A DNA stretch of 64,000 nt, from assembly GCF_009862785.1 (NCBI RefSeq), contig NZ_WWHU01000001.1:2480001-2544000 (forward strand), read 5' to 3'. Positions within the stretch are counted from its first letter, which is position 1; each line of letters begins with the position of its first letter. Source of the stretch: Gordonia sp. SID5947. Lineage in GTDB: Bacteria; Actinomycetota; Actinomycetes; Mycobacteriales; Mycobacteriaceae. The translations under genes and the position numbers were made by a program. The notes under the pieces were generated by a model. The model searched no databases, had not been told where the DNA came from, and was given only the letters and a program-made list of their open reading frames with translations. This document shows, piece after piece, positions 44,959 through 53,126 of this stretch.

Positions 44959-45758
44959 CACGAGACCTTCGCCACGAGGCCGGCGTCGACCACGACGCTG
45001 GTGCCGGTCACAAAGCGCGCCTCCGAGGACAGCAGGAAGAGCACCGCGTTGCTGACGTCGACCGGGCTGACCCACGGGACGCCCAAGAGATTGCGGGAGG
45101 CGAGCGCGACCGCCGCGTCGTCCTCGGCAGGTGCGTCGAGGTCGGGACGCAGCTTCGCGAAAACCCGTTCGTTGAGGATCATCGATGTTCCCACCGATCC
45201 CGGATGGACAGCATTCACCCGGATTCCACTCGGGCCCAGTTCGTTCGCCAGGGTCTGTGTCAGCCCAACCACCCCATGCTTGCTCGCACAGTAATGCGCG
45301 GTTCCCGCCATCCCCTTGAGCCCGTTGGTCGATCCGATGATCACCACCGACCCACCCGAGTTCATCAGTGGCACCGTTGCTTTCACCGTGTGCCACGCAC
45401 CGGTCAGATTGACGTCGATGACCCGTCGCCAGTCGTCATCATCGATCTCCCACGAGGGCCGCGCTTCCGGGTAGACACCCGCGTTGGCGACCACGGCGTC
45501 GAGTCGACCGAACTCACCGATACCACCGCGTACAGCGGCGGCGAGGCTCTCGAAGTCACGGATGTCGGCGTGGGCGGGAACGCATCGCCCGCCCACCCAG
45601 TCGACCTCGTGTACCGTGCCGGCCAGATCGTCGGCCGAGTCGTCGAGGTCGACCGCGATGACGCTCGCCCCCTCCTCGGCGAGCCGTACGCAGTGGCTTC
45701 TGCCCATACCCTTGGCCGCCCCGGTGACCAGGACGACCTGATCACGCATGCGATTCAT
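44958..45758 (-). CDS. Mycofactocin-type SDR oxidoreductase
   Basis: 266 residues. [20 protein letters not shown] binds NAD. The catalytic Tyr/Lys is in [16 protein letters not shown]. The C-terminal segment [11 protein letters not shown] then [21 protein letters not shown] is characteristic of the mycofactocin-coupled SDRs, whose NAD is not exchangeable and is reoxidised by the redox cofactor mycofactocin. ATG 45758 has GGGAGAG. It overlaps its paralogue by one base (TGATG), so the pair is cotranslated, and it diverges from kshB. A 17-beta- or 3-beta-hydroxysteroid substrate would fit the cluster. Confidence 0.85.
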   Translation of the reverse strand: MNRMRDQVVLVTGAAKGMGRSHCVRLAEEGASVIAVDLDDSADDLAGTVHEVDWVGGRCVPAHADIRDFESLAAAVRGGIGEFGRLDAVVANAGVYPEARPSWEIDDDDWRRVIDVNLTGAWHTVKATVPLMNSGGSVVIIGSTNGLKGMAGTAHYCASKHGVVGLTQTLANELGPSGIRVNAVHPGSVGTSMILNERVFAKLRPDLDAPAEDDAAVALASRNLLGVPWVSPVDVSNAVLFLLSSEARFVTGTSVVVDAGLVAKVS

Positions 45759-45828
45759 CGTGCTCTCCCGTGAAACCTGTGCATGGGCGCGACCATAAGG
45801 CCGCGGTGACCACCAGATACTCCCGGTC

Positions 45829-45890
45829 TCCCACTCAGTGGGCGAGGGCCGAGATCTCTCCCGACCAACAGAATCCGCCGCTCAACTGGG
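45829..45890. promoter_or_regulatory. Two copies of the cluster motif between SDR and kshB
   Basis: TCCCACTCAGTGGG (45829-45842) holds the perfect palindrome CCCACT-C-AGTGGG. CCGCTCAACTGGG (45878-45890) is a looser copy, 47 bp on. The first shares CCACTCAG-N-GGG with the upstream kshA copy. Both lie in the divergent region, 47-108 bp before kshB. Confidence 0.5.
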
Positions 45891-45936
45891 TAGGCCGACC
45901 GCACACCATGACGTGATCGCAACGAAGGAGGTCGTC

Positions 45937-46995
45937 ATGACCACGGTAGCCACCCGCGTGGCCCCGCCACGTTCCGCATCGGTCCGGGTCTCCCGGGTCG
46001 TCGACGAGACGCACGACGCGAAGACCATCGTGCTCGAAGTCCCCGCCGGCCGTGCGCACGACTTCGTCTACCGTCCCGGGCAGTTCCTGACCCTTCGCAT
46101 CCCCAGTGACCGAACCGGGTCGGTGGCGCGGTGCTACTCGCTGGCCAGTTGTCCGGCCAGCGATGACGCGTTGATGGTCACGGTCAAACGCACTTCGGAA
46201 GGGTATGGTTCCAACTGGTTGTGCGACAACGTGTCCGCCGGCGATGTTGTCGAATCACTCCCGCCCTCCGGCACTTTCACCCCGCCCTCGCCCGATGACG
46301 ACCTCCTGCTCTGGGGCGCCGGAAGCGGTATCACCCCGCTCTTCTCCATCCTCAAATCCACCCTCGCGACGGGGAGCGGGCGCCTGACCCTCATCTACGC
46401 CAACCGCGACGCAGACTCGATCATCTTCGCCGAGCAGCTACGCGCCCTCGCCACCCGACATCCCGACCGGCTGTCGGTGATCCACTGGCTCGAATCCGTC
46501 CGAGAGCGCCCCACTGCCGAGCAGCTGGCCGGGCTCGCCGAGCCGTACGCCGACCGACACTCCTACATCTGCGGACCTGCCGGATTCATGGCGACCGTTC
46601 GCGATGCGATGGCGAGACTCGACATACCCCGCTCCCGCGTGCACACCGAGGTCTTCGCATCGCTGCGCGGCGACCCGTTCGCCGGGCCCCCATCGGTTGC
46701 CACCGCGGAGCACGACGACCTCGACGCGACCACCGCGCACGTCGATGCCGACGGGGCCACGCACATCATCACCTGGCCGCGGTCGCAGAACCTCGTGGAG
46801 GCGATGCTCGCCCACGGACTCGAGGTTCCCTACTCGTGCCGCGAAGGCCAGTGCGGAACGTGCGCGTGTGTCGTCGTCGACGGCGACGTGACGATGGCCG
46901 ACACCGGCGTGCTGGACGAGGACGATCTGCAGGCCGGTTATGTCCTGGCATGTCAGGCACGGCCCACGAGCCCGCGTGCCCGAATCCGATTCTGA
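45937..46995 (+). CDS. kshB: 3-ketosteroid 9-alpha-hydroxylase reductase KshB
   Basis: 352 residues. The FAD/NAD(P)H ferredoxin-reductase module has RCYS (65-68) and GAGSGITPLFS. The C-terminal plant-type [2Fe-2S] domain has Cys301, Cys306, Cys309 and Cys339. This is the KshB/PaaE layout. It passes electrons from NADH to KshA. ATG 45937 is preceded by AAGGAGG. The gene is 20 kb from kshA but shares its promoter motif, which supports joint control. Confidence 0.9.
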   Translation: MTTVATRVAPPRSASVRVSRVVDETHDAKTIVLEVPAGRAHDFVYRPGQFLTLRIPSDRTGSVARCYSLASCPASDDALMVTVKRTSEGYGSNWLCDNVSAGDVVESLPPSGTFTPPSPDDDLLLWGAGSGITPLFSILKSTLATGSGRLTLIYANRDADSIIFAEQLRALATRHPDRLSVIHWLESVRERPTAEQLAGLAEPYADRHSYICGPAGFMATVRDAMARLDIPRSRVHTEVFASLRGDPFAGPPSVATAEHDDLDATTAHVDADGATHIITWPRSQNLVEAMLAHGLEVPYSCREGQCGTCACVVVDGDVTMADTGVLDEDDLQAGYVLACQARPTSPRARIRF

Positions 46996-47140
46996 TCCAC
47001 AAGACAGATGGAACATCTCTGCACTCGCGCATGATCCGCGGTCGCGGCCAGCGGCATTCCGAAATAGCCACGGAGGAAACAACTCTGGTGCTACGGTCCG
47101 TCGTCACAACAGAATCAACGAAACAGGGAGGACAGCAGAA

Positions 47141-47926
47141 ATGCGCTGTTGGAATGTAAGGATGGCGGCCTTCTTCGCCGTCGTCATTGCCGCTTTGACC
47201 ATGGTCGGCCTCGTCGCCGCACCCGTTCAGGCCGCACCCACGGCCCGGGAGATGACCCTCACGTTCGTGCGGCACGGCGAATCCGAAGGCAACGCGTCGG
47301 GAAAGATCGATACGACCACACCGGGGCCCGATCTCACCGACCTGGGGCGCAAGCAGGCGCGGCAGGTGGCAGAACTGCTATCCGACCAGAGATTCGACGG
47401 CGTCTACGCCTCTCGGATGGTCCGCACCCAGCAGACCGCGCGGCCGACGGCCTTGCGCCATCGCCTCCCGATCGTCGTGAAGCCCGGTTTCCACGAGATC
47501 CTGGCGGGCGACTACGAGGGCCAGCCCGAATCCGACGCCCGGGACACATACTTCGCCGCGCCGTCGAAGTGGTTGCGCGGCGACCTCGCGGCCCGGATCC
47601 CGGGTGCGGAGAACGGCTACGAGTTCAAGAAGCGCGTCGACGATTCACTCGCCTCGGTGGTCGCCGCAGGCAAGAAGAACCCGGTCATCTTCGCCCACGG
47701 GGGAATGATCATGGTCTGGTCGATGATGACTGCGTCCAACGGCGCCGACTATGCACAGAAGCTCCAGACCGACCCGCTGCGCAACGTCGGTCGCGTCGTC
47801 ATGAAAGGCAACCCGACGAAGGGATGGCGGATCGTCGAGTGGATCGGCAATCCCCAACTGCCGGATGTGGCCGACTGCGGGGCCGGTGCGCTCCCCCTCG
47901 ACCTCGGGTCGCTCGCCCCCTGCTGA
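47141..47926 (+). CDS. Secreted histidine phosphatase family protein
   Basis: 261 residues. An N-terminal signal peptide is evident: basic start, a hydrophobic core (AAFFAVVIAALTMVGLVAA) and a likely cleavage after VQAA near residue 32. The phosphohistidine motif FVRHGESEGN follows, with the second histidine in FAHGG at about 188. GGGAGG lies about 10 bases before ATG 47141. It is exported, so the substrate is an extracellular phosphoester; none can be named. It has its own terminator at 47954 and no obvious link to steroid genes. Confidence 0.85.
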   Translation: MRCWNVRMAAFFAVVIAALTMVGLVAAPVQAAPTAREMTLTFVRHGESEGNASGKIDTTTPGPDLTDLGRKQARQVAELLSDQRFDGVYASRMVRTQQTARPTALRHRLPIVVKPGFHEILAGDYEGQPESDARDTYFAAPSKWLRGDLAARIPGAENGYEFKKRVDDSLASVVAAGKKNPVIFAHGGMIMVWSMMTASNGADYAQKLQTDPLRNVGRVVMKGNPTKGWRIVEWIGNPQLPDVADCGAGALPLDLGSLAPC

Positions 47927-47953
47927 CACACGCCCTCTGACACATCGATCGTC

Positions 47954-47993
47954 GTCGCGCAGTGACCACTGCCCGCGCTGGTCACTGCGCGAC
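47954..47993 (+). terminator. Terminator hairpin after the phosphatase gene
   Basis: GTCGCGCAGTGACCA (47954-47968) pairs perfectly with TGGTCACTGCGCGAC (47979-47993) over a 10-base loop, 28 bp after the stop and before the KstR boxes of kstD. Confidence 0.7.
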
Positions 47994-48022
47994 GTTGCGA
48001 GCCTCCTCTGGCGTACCATTTC

Positions 48023-48059
48023 TGCAACGTGTTCTAATTCCTAGAGAGAACATGTTGCA
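48023..48059. promoter_or_regulatory. Pair of KstR boxes upstream of kstD
   Basis: TGCAACGTGTTCTA (48023-48036) is a perfect TNNAACNNGTTNNA, and GAGAACATGTTGCA (48046-48059) differs only at the first base. They lie 26-62 bp before the chosen kstD start and predict KstR repression. Confidence 0.88.
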
Positions 48060-48084
48060 CCCCGCGGCGCACGAAGGGACTTCC

Positions 48085-49836
48085 ATGGCCGGCGCGACCG
48101 ATCCTGCAGAACAGAACACCACAGCACCGAAGGCAGAGGGCGAGACCTACGACGTCGTCGTCGTCGGTGCCGGGGCGGCCGGCCTGAGCGCGGCCATCAC
48201 CGCCGCCGCGAGCGGCCTGAAGACCGTGATCATCGAGAAGTCCCCGTACTGGGGCGGATCGACATCACGCTCCGGCGGAGGTGTCTGGATCCCGAACAAC
48301 TCGGTGCTGAAGCGGGACGGTGTCGACGACACCACCGAGAAGGCCCGCGAGTACGTGCACGCGATCATCGGTGAACACGCGCCTGCTGAGCGCATCGACG
48401 CATACATCGACCGCGGCCCCGAGGCGCTGGACTTTCTGATGAAGAATGCCCCGCTCGACCTCGAATGGGTGAAGAACTACTCCGACTACTACCCCGAGGC
48501 GCCCGGTGGCCGTCTCGGCGGCCGATCCGTCGAGCCGCGCCCGTTCGATGCCCGCAAACTGGGCGACGACCTCAAGACCCTGCACCCGCAATACACCAAG
48601 GCCCCGCTGAACATGGTGGTGTTGCAGTCGGACTACCGCTGGCTCAACACCGGCCTACGGCACTGGCGCGGACCGCTGCGGATGGCCAAGGTGGGCAGCA
48701 GGTTCTTCTGGGCCCGTTCGCGCGGGAAGAAGCTCATCGCGATGGGCGCCGCTCTCGCGGCCGAACTCCTGCTGGGCGTTCGACAGCTGGGCGTACCGCT
48801 GCGTCTCAACACCGGCCTCACCGATCTGCTCACCGACGACGGCCGGGTCGTCGGGGTGATCGCCGAGTCCGAGGGCACCCAGTTCCCGATCCATGCCCGT
48901 CACGGGGTGATCCTGGCCTGCGGCGGCTTCGAGAACAATGCCGAGATGCGGCAGAAGTACCAGCGTGAGCCGATCGGCAGCGACTGGACCACCGGCGCCC
49001 CGTCGAACACCGGTGACGGCATCAACGCCGGCCTCAAGGCGGGCGCGTCGGTCTCGCTCATGGACGATGCCTGGTGGGGCCCCACGATCCCGCTGCCGCG
49101 CGGACCCTGGTTCGCGCTGTCGGAGCGCTCGGTGCCGGGCACCTTCATCGTCAACGAGCGCGGCGAGCGGTTCATGAACGAGTCGCTGCCCTATGTGGAG
49201 GCAGTGCACCAGATGTACGGCGGCGACTACGGCAATGGCGAGGGACCGGGCGAGAACGTGCCGTCCTGGCTGATCTTCGACCAGACGTGCCGCAACCGCT
49301 ACATGTTCGCGGGAATCAGTGCACGCCAGCCGCTTCCGAAGAAGTGGCTGGAGTCAGGAGTGGTGGTCAAGGCCGACACCATCGCCGAACTCGCGGAGAA
49401 GACAGGCTTGCCCGCCGACGCTCTGACGGCCACCACCGAACGGTTCAACGGTTTCGCACGCTCGGGCGTGGACGCCGATTTCGGCCGCGGCAAGAGCGGC
49501 TACGACCACTACTACGGCGACATCACCAACAAACCCAATCCGAGCCTCGGCGCGCTGACGAAGGCGCCTTTCTATGCGGTCAAGATGGTCCCGGGCGATC
49601 TCGGCACCAAGGGTGGCATCGACACCGACGCGTCGGGCCGGGCGCTACGCGCCGACGGTTCGGTCATCGACGGCCTGTACGCAGCGGGCAACACCAGCGC
49701 GCCCGTGATGGGTCACACCTACGCCGGTCCGGGCGCGACCATCGGCCCCGCGCTGGTCTTCGGATACCTCGCCGCCCTCGATGCGGCGGCGAAGGCCCAG
49801 ACCGCAGCCCCGTCCACGAGCACCACAGGAGTCTGA
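48085..49836 (+). CDS. kstD: 3-ketosteroid delta-1-dehydrogenase KstD
   Basis: 583 residues, close to M. tuberculosis KstD (Rv3537). FAD-binding VVVGAGAAGLSAAI, then GGSTSRSGGGVWIPNNS, NYSDYYPEAPGGRLGGR, NESLPYVEA, DLGTKGGIDTD and the C-terminal YAGPGATIGPAL. It forms the 1-ene of 3-keto-4-ene steroids; together with KshAB it opens ring B. ATG 48085 (AAGGGA upstream) is preferred because an in-frame ATG at 48052 falls inside the KstR box. It is followed 5 bp later by the MaoC hydratase, the same order as Rv3537-Rv3538. Confidence 0.94.
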   Translation: MAGATDPAEQNTTAPKAEGETYDVVVVGAGAAGLSAAITAAASGLKTVIIEKSPYWGGSTSRSGGGVWIPNNSVLKRDGVDDTTEKAREYVHAIIGEHAPAERIDAYIDRGPEALDFLMKNAPLDLEWVKNYSDYYPEAPGGRLGGRSVEPRPFDARKLGDDLKTLHPQYTKAPLNMVVLQSDYRWLNTGLRHWRGPLRMAKVGSRFFWARSRGKKLIAMGAALAAELLLGVRQLGVPLRLNTGLTDLLTDDGRVVGVIAESEGTQFPIHARHGVILACGGFENNAEMRQKYQREPIGSDWTTGAPSNTGDGINAGLKAGASVSLMDDAWWGPTIPLPRGPWFALSERSVPGTFIVNERGERFMNESLPYVEAVHQMYGGDYGNGEGPGENVPSWLIFDQTCRNRYMFAGISARQPLPKKWLESGVVVKADTIAELAEKTGLPADALTATTERFNGFARSGVDADFGRGKSGYDHYYGDITNKPNPSLGALTKAPFYAVKMVPGDLGTKGGIDTDASGRALRADGSVIDGLYAAGNTSAPVMGHTYAGPGATIGPALVFGYLAALDAAAKAQTAAPSTSTTGV

Positions 49837-49841
49837 TCACC

Positions 49842-50705
49842 GTGCCCATCGACCCATCTGTTGCCGTCGGCGCCGACCTCGGCGAGGTCTCCTTCGAATG
49901 GTCGGCGTCCGACGTCGCGCTCTATCACCTCGCCGTCGGCGCCGCAGCCGACCCGATGGACGCCGCCGGACTCGCGTACGTCGACGACGTGGCGCCCAAG
50001 GTGTTGCCGTCGTTCGCGACGGTTGCCGCATCCTTCCACGCGACCGAGGCCCCCAAGGTGTCGTTCCCGGGCGTCGACATCGACCTGGCGAAGGTGGTGC
50101 ACGGGAGCCAGCAGATCACGGCGCACCGGCCGATCCCCGCGGCCGGGAAGGCCACGACCCGGACGAAGATCGTGGAGGTCCAGGACAAGGGCGCCGCTGC
50201 CGTGATCATCCAGGAGTCCGTTGCCGTGGACGACACGGGCGAACCGCTGTGGACGGCGCGTTCGTCGATATTCGCGAAAGGCGAAGGCGGGTTCGGCGGA
50301 GAACGCGGGACGTCGACCAAGGTCGCCTACCCGGATCGCGCGGCCGATCACCGGATCTCGGTATCGACGCTGCCGCAACAGGCACTGCTCTACCGCCTGT
50401 GCGGAGACCGTAACCCGCTGCATTCGGACCCCGACTTCGCTGCGGCAGCGGGTTTTCCGCGACCCATCCTGCACGGACTGTGCACCTACGGCACGGTGTG
50501 CCGCGCAATCACCGACGCAGTCTTCGGTGGCGACGTCACCGCGGTCGGCGACTACTCGGCGTCGTTCGCCGGAGTGGTGTTTCCCGGCGAGACGCTGGAC
50601 GTGAACGTCTGGGACGAAGGCGAGCAGCTTCTCGTCACGGCGACCGTCGCCGACCGTGACGGCGCGCCGGCACTGGGGAACGTGGTCCTCACCGTCGCGC
50701 GCTGA
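49842..50705 (+). CDS. hsd4B: MaoC-like enoyl-CoA hydratase (Rv3538/Hsd4B-like)
   Basis: 287 residues with two hot-dog halves; the second carries the hydratase-2 motif GDRNPLHSDPDFAAAAGF and ILHGLCTYG. The GTG start at 49842 has AGGAG in the end of kstD. The kstD/hydratase order matches the M. tuberculosis KstR regulon. It hydrates 2-enoyl-CoA intermediates during sterol side-chain beta-oxidation, the R-specific type of hydratase. KstR control comes from the kstD promoter. Confidence 0.88.
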   Translation: MPIDPSVAVGADLGEVSFEWSASDVALYHLAVGAAADPMDAAGLAYVDDVAPKVLPSFATVAASFHATEAPKVSFPGVDIDLAKVVHGSQQITAHRPIPAAGKATTRTKIVEVQDKGAAAVIIQESVAVDDTGEPLWTARSSIFAKGEGGFGGERGTSTKVAYPDRAADHRISVSTLPQQALLYRLCGDRNPLHSDPDFAAAAGFPRPILHGLCTYGTVCRAITDAVFGGDVTAVGDYSASFAGVVFPGETLDVNVWDEGEQLLVTATVADRDGAPALGNVVLTVAR

Positions 50706-50725
50706 CGCGGCGGTCGACAGCGAAG

Positions 50726-51298
50726 TCATGTGGTCGGGAGCAGGCTGACGAGTGCACGGAGCTCGTCGTCGGACGGCACCACGCGGGCGAACACGACCCG
50801 ATAGAGAAGGTATCCGGCCCACCCGTCGACGACGACGTCGACAGGTGTCGAGGCGGCCAGCTCATCCCGCCCGATCCCACGCCGCAGCAACTCGGCGCCG
50901 GGACCGGACCATGAGCGCAGGATCTCGCGTAGTTCGGCCTGTCCCGCTTCGCCACGCTCGGCGACTGCTCCGGCGACCACCGACGGCCCGCCCAGCAGGG
51001 TCAGCGTCTGCCTGAGGTCGCGTAGGAACCTGAGGGCGTCCTCCCCGACCGAACCCGTGTCGGGCGCCGAAGGTGCGACGAGCTCGGTGGCGAAGGCATC
51101 GGTGATGACGGCCGCCTTCGTCGGCCATCGCCGATACAGCGACGCCTTACCCACCTGCGCCCGGGCGGCGATCGCCTCCATCGTGACCTGGTGGTACCCG
51201 ACCTCGTCGATGAGCTCCCGGGTGGCACCCAGAATTCTCTCGTCGAGTCGCTCATCGCGTGGCCGCCCACGACCCCGCCGACCCTCACCCTCACTCAT
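50726..51298 (-). CDS. TetR family transcriptional regulator
   Basis: 190 residues. The N-terminal helix-turn-helix (about 20-65) has VTMEAIAARAQVGKASLYRRW, the TetR signature. The C-terminal domain is helical and ligand-binding. ATG 51298 is chosen because GGAGAAAGAG-like purines precede it. It diverges from an SDR gene, and the region between holds GTCT-N8-AGAC at 51334-51349, a possible operator. It is not KstR or KstR2: the recognition region differs and the ligand is unknown. It probably controls itself and the SDR. Confidence 0.87.
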   Translation of the reverse strand: MSEGEGRRGRGRPRDERLDERILGATRELIDEVGYHQVTMEAIAARAQVGKASLYRRWPTKAAVITDAFATELVAPSAPDTGSVGEDALRFLRDLRQTLTLLGGPSVVAGAVAERGEAGQAELREILRSWSGPGAELLRRGIGRDELAASTPVDVVVDGWAGYLLYRVVFARVVPSDDELRALVSLLPTT

Positions 51299-51333
51299 CT
51301 CACTCTTTCTCTCGCGGAATAACGGAACGGTTA

Positions 51334-51349
51334 GTCTCGTTAATAAGAC
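51334..51349. promoter_or_regulatory. Candidate TetR operator between tetR and SDR
   Basis: GTCTCGTTAATAAGAC, an inverted repeat with 4-bp arms in an AT-rich stretch, midway between the divergent starts. It is supported only by position and symmetry. Confidence 0.35.
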
Positions 51350-51403
51350 AGTACGACCCGCCAACGGGACGGGCCGGCCTTTCGACGAAAGAGGGTTCGC
51401 ACC

Positions 51404-52189
51404 ATGACTGACCGATTCCGCGACAAGGTAGTGCTGATCACCGGCGCAGGCTCGGGGCTCGGCAGGGCTGCCGCCACCCAGGTCGCAGGCGAAGGCGCCG
51501 ACCTGGCCCTGGTCGACGTCAGCGAGAAGGGCCTCGCCGAGACCGCGACAGCGATCGCGGAGATCACCGGCGACGCGAAGGTGATCCAGATCGTCGCCGA
51601 CGTGGCCGACGAAGATGCCGTCGAGCGCTACGTCGCCCAGACGCTCGAGACATTCGGTCGGATCGACGGGTTCTTCAACAACGCCGGCATCGAGGGCAAA
51701 CAGAATCTCACCGAGGACTTCGGCACCGATGAGTTCGACAAGGTTCTCTCGATCAACCTGCGTGGGGTGTTCCTCGGCCTGAAGCACGTGCTCGCGGTCA
51801 TGAAGAAGCAGGGATCGGGCAGCGTCGTGAACACGGCGTCGGTCGGCGGCATCCGCGGCGTCGGCAACCAGTCGGGATATGCGGCCGCAAAGCACGGAGT
51901 GGTCGGTCTGACCCGCAATTCGGGTATCGAATACGGGCAGTACGGCGTGTCCGTCAAGGCCATCGCACCGGGGGCGATCATGACGCCGATGGTCGAGGGG
52001 TCCCTCAAGCAGCTGGACCCGGAGAACTGGGAAGAGGCCGGGCGCCAGTTCGTGAGCGTCAATCCGATGAAGCGTTTCGGCCGGCCGGAGGAGGTCGGCC
52101 ACCTGGTGGCGTTCCTTCTCTCCGACGAATCGTCGTTCATCAACGCGACCGTCATCCCGATCGACGGAGGACAGTCCGAGAAGTACTGA
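51404..52189 (+). CDS. SDR family oxidoreductase
   Basis: 261 residues. TGAGSGLG at about 14-21 binds NAD(P), NNAGIEG follows, and [20 protein letters not shown] contains the catalytic Tyr/Lys. ATG 51404 is preceded by AAAGAGGG. It is probably a single-gene unit controlled by the divergent TetR protein, and ends before a strong hairpin at 52245. It may act on a steroid or a xenobiotic alcohol; neither can be told from sequence. Confidence 0.87.
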   Translation: MTDRFRDKVVLITGAGSGLGRAAATQVAGEGADLALVDVSEKGLAETATAIAEITGDAKVIQIVADVADEDAVERYVAQTLETFGRIDGFFNNAGIEGKQNLTEDFGTDEFDKVLSINLRGVFLGLKHVLAVMKKQGSGSVVNTASVGGIRGVGNQSGYAAAKHGVVGLTRNSGIEYGQYGVSVKAIAPGAIMTPMVEGSLKQLDPENWEEAGRQFVSVNPMKRFGRPEEVGHLVAFLLSDESSFINATVIPIDGGQSEKY

Positions 52190-52244
52190 TCGAGGAGTTC
52201 GAGTGGTCTGCGCCACAGCACGGTGCGCGTGACCCCAACCCGGC

Positions 52245-52296
52245 CGGCCGGGCAGTAATCTCGACGCGGACAACCGCCGTCGATACTGCCCGGCCG
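52245..52296 (+). terminator. Long hairpin after the SDR gene
   Basis: CGGCCGGGCAGTA (52245-52257) pairs with TACTGCCCGGCCG (52284-52296). Inside, TCGACGCGG pairs with CCG-CGTCGA, closed by ACAA. It lies 55 bp after the SDR stop and just before the next gene. Confidence 0.65.
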
Positions 52297-52320
52297 CCGG
52301 GCATTCCGCGAGGAGAACTC

Positions 52321-52752
52321 ATGAGTGATTCGCTGCAGTCCCTGCTCGACAACGATCGCCCCGCCGTGGTCGCCGACCTTGTCGAGGTGATCGATGCAGA
52401 GGTGTCCGACCAGAAGGGACTCGGCGGCGCGGCCGTCAAGACGGCCTATGCGGCCGCGCAGAAGGTCAAGCCGGGAATCGCCGCATCGGCGACCGACAAG
52501 ATGCTCCCCGACTTCTTGTCGGCGCTTGCACCGCTGTGGGATTCGAAGCCGGCAGGTGTTTCCTTCGGGGATCACCTCGTCGCCAATGGTGACACCGCGG
52601 CCGAAGCACTGCTGACCGTCACAGACGATCAGGCCGCGACCGCGAAGCCGTCGTTGGCGAAGGCATACAACTCGTTGCGAGGCAAGGCCAAAAGCTATGT
52701 AATCGCGGCGCTTCCTCGTGTCGGCGCCGCAATCGAGAAGCACGCACGCTGA
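52321..52752 (+). CDS. Conserved actinobacterial hypothetical protein (DUF6918-like)
   Basis: 143 residues, mostly helical, with alanine-rich segments and no signal peptide or membrane helix. MSDSLQSLLDNDRP and AYNSLRGKAKSYVIAALPRVGAAIEKHAR resemble a small family of unknown function (DUF6918) in Mycobacteriales; this match is from memory and modest. GAGGAGA precedes ATG 52321. It is a single-gene unit between two hairpins. No role in steroid metabolism can be inferred. Confidence 0.75.
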   Translation: MSDSLQSLLDNDRPAVVADLVEVIDAEVSDQKGLGGAAVKTAYAAAQKVKPGIAASATDKMLPDFLSALAPLWDSKPAGVSFGDHLVANGDTAAEALLTVTDDQAATAKPSLAKAYNSLRGKAKSYVIAALPRVGAAIEKHAR

Positions 52753-52767
52753 TTCACCCCACCGCCG

Positions 52768-52800
52768 CGCGCGTCGCCGAGAAGTTCTCGGCGGCGCGCG
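52768..52800. terminator. Bidirectional terminator hairpin
   Basis: CGCGCG-T-CGCCGAGAA (52768-52783) pairs with TTCTCGGCG-G-CGCGCG (52785-52800), a 16-bp arm with one T-G pair and a single-base loop. It lies between two convergent small genes. Confidence 0.7.
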
Positions 52801-52809
52801 TATCGTGTC

Positions 52810-52950
52810 TCAGGCGGCAGAGGTGACGATCACGAGCAGGCTGACGACCACCGCGACCAACGCCGCCACCATGGACAGCACGCGCCATACGTGCACGCGC
52901 ACAGGCGAGTAGTCGGTACCTTGTGAAGAGGCGACACGGGATGACGCCAT
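52810..52950 (-). CDS. Small single-pass membrane protein (46 residues)
   Basis: ATG 52950 has GGGAG upstream at good distance and is the natural start; a longer frame exists but is polar and unsupported. About 20 residues of soluble N-terminus (TDYSPVRVHVWRV) are followed by one hydrophobic helix (VAALVAVVVSLLVIVT) to the C-terminus. No family recognised. It lies between the hypothetical gene and a divergent MFS gene. Small membrane proteins of this size often bind a larger partner, but no partner is evident. Confidence 0.55.
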   Translation of the reverse strand: MASSRVASSQGTDYSPVRVHVWRVLSMVAALVAVVVSLLVIVTSAA

Positions 52951-53126
52951 GATCTCCCACTTTCGGTTGTCCGGGTCATCATCGACCGAGCGGCCGATCA
53001 TCGCCGGGGTTTTGTTACTGCAGTGATAAATGTGTCACATGTTGCGCTCAGGTTGATGTCGCCGACACCGCGTGTCTCGATTACGAAACTGCAACACCAC
53101 GGCCGGGAAACTGATGAGGTGAAGCG

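Noticed and set aside
48052..48084. ATG at 48052 as the kstD start
   Set aside because: It lies inside the second KstR box and lacks a ribosome site; ATG 48085 has AAGGGA at proper distance.
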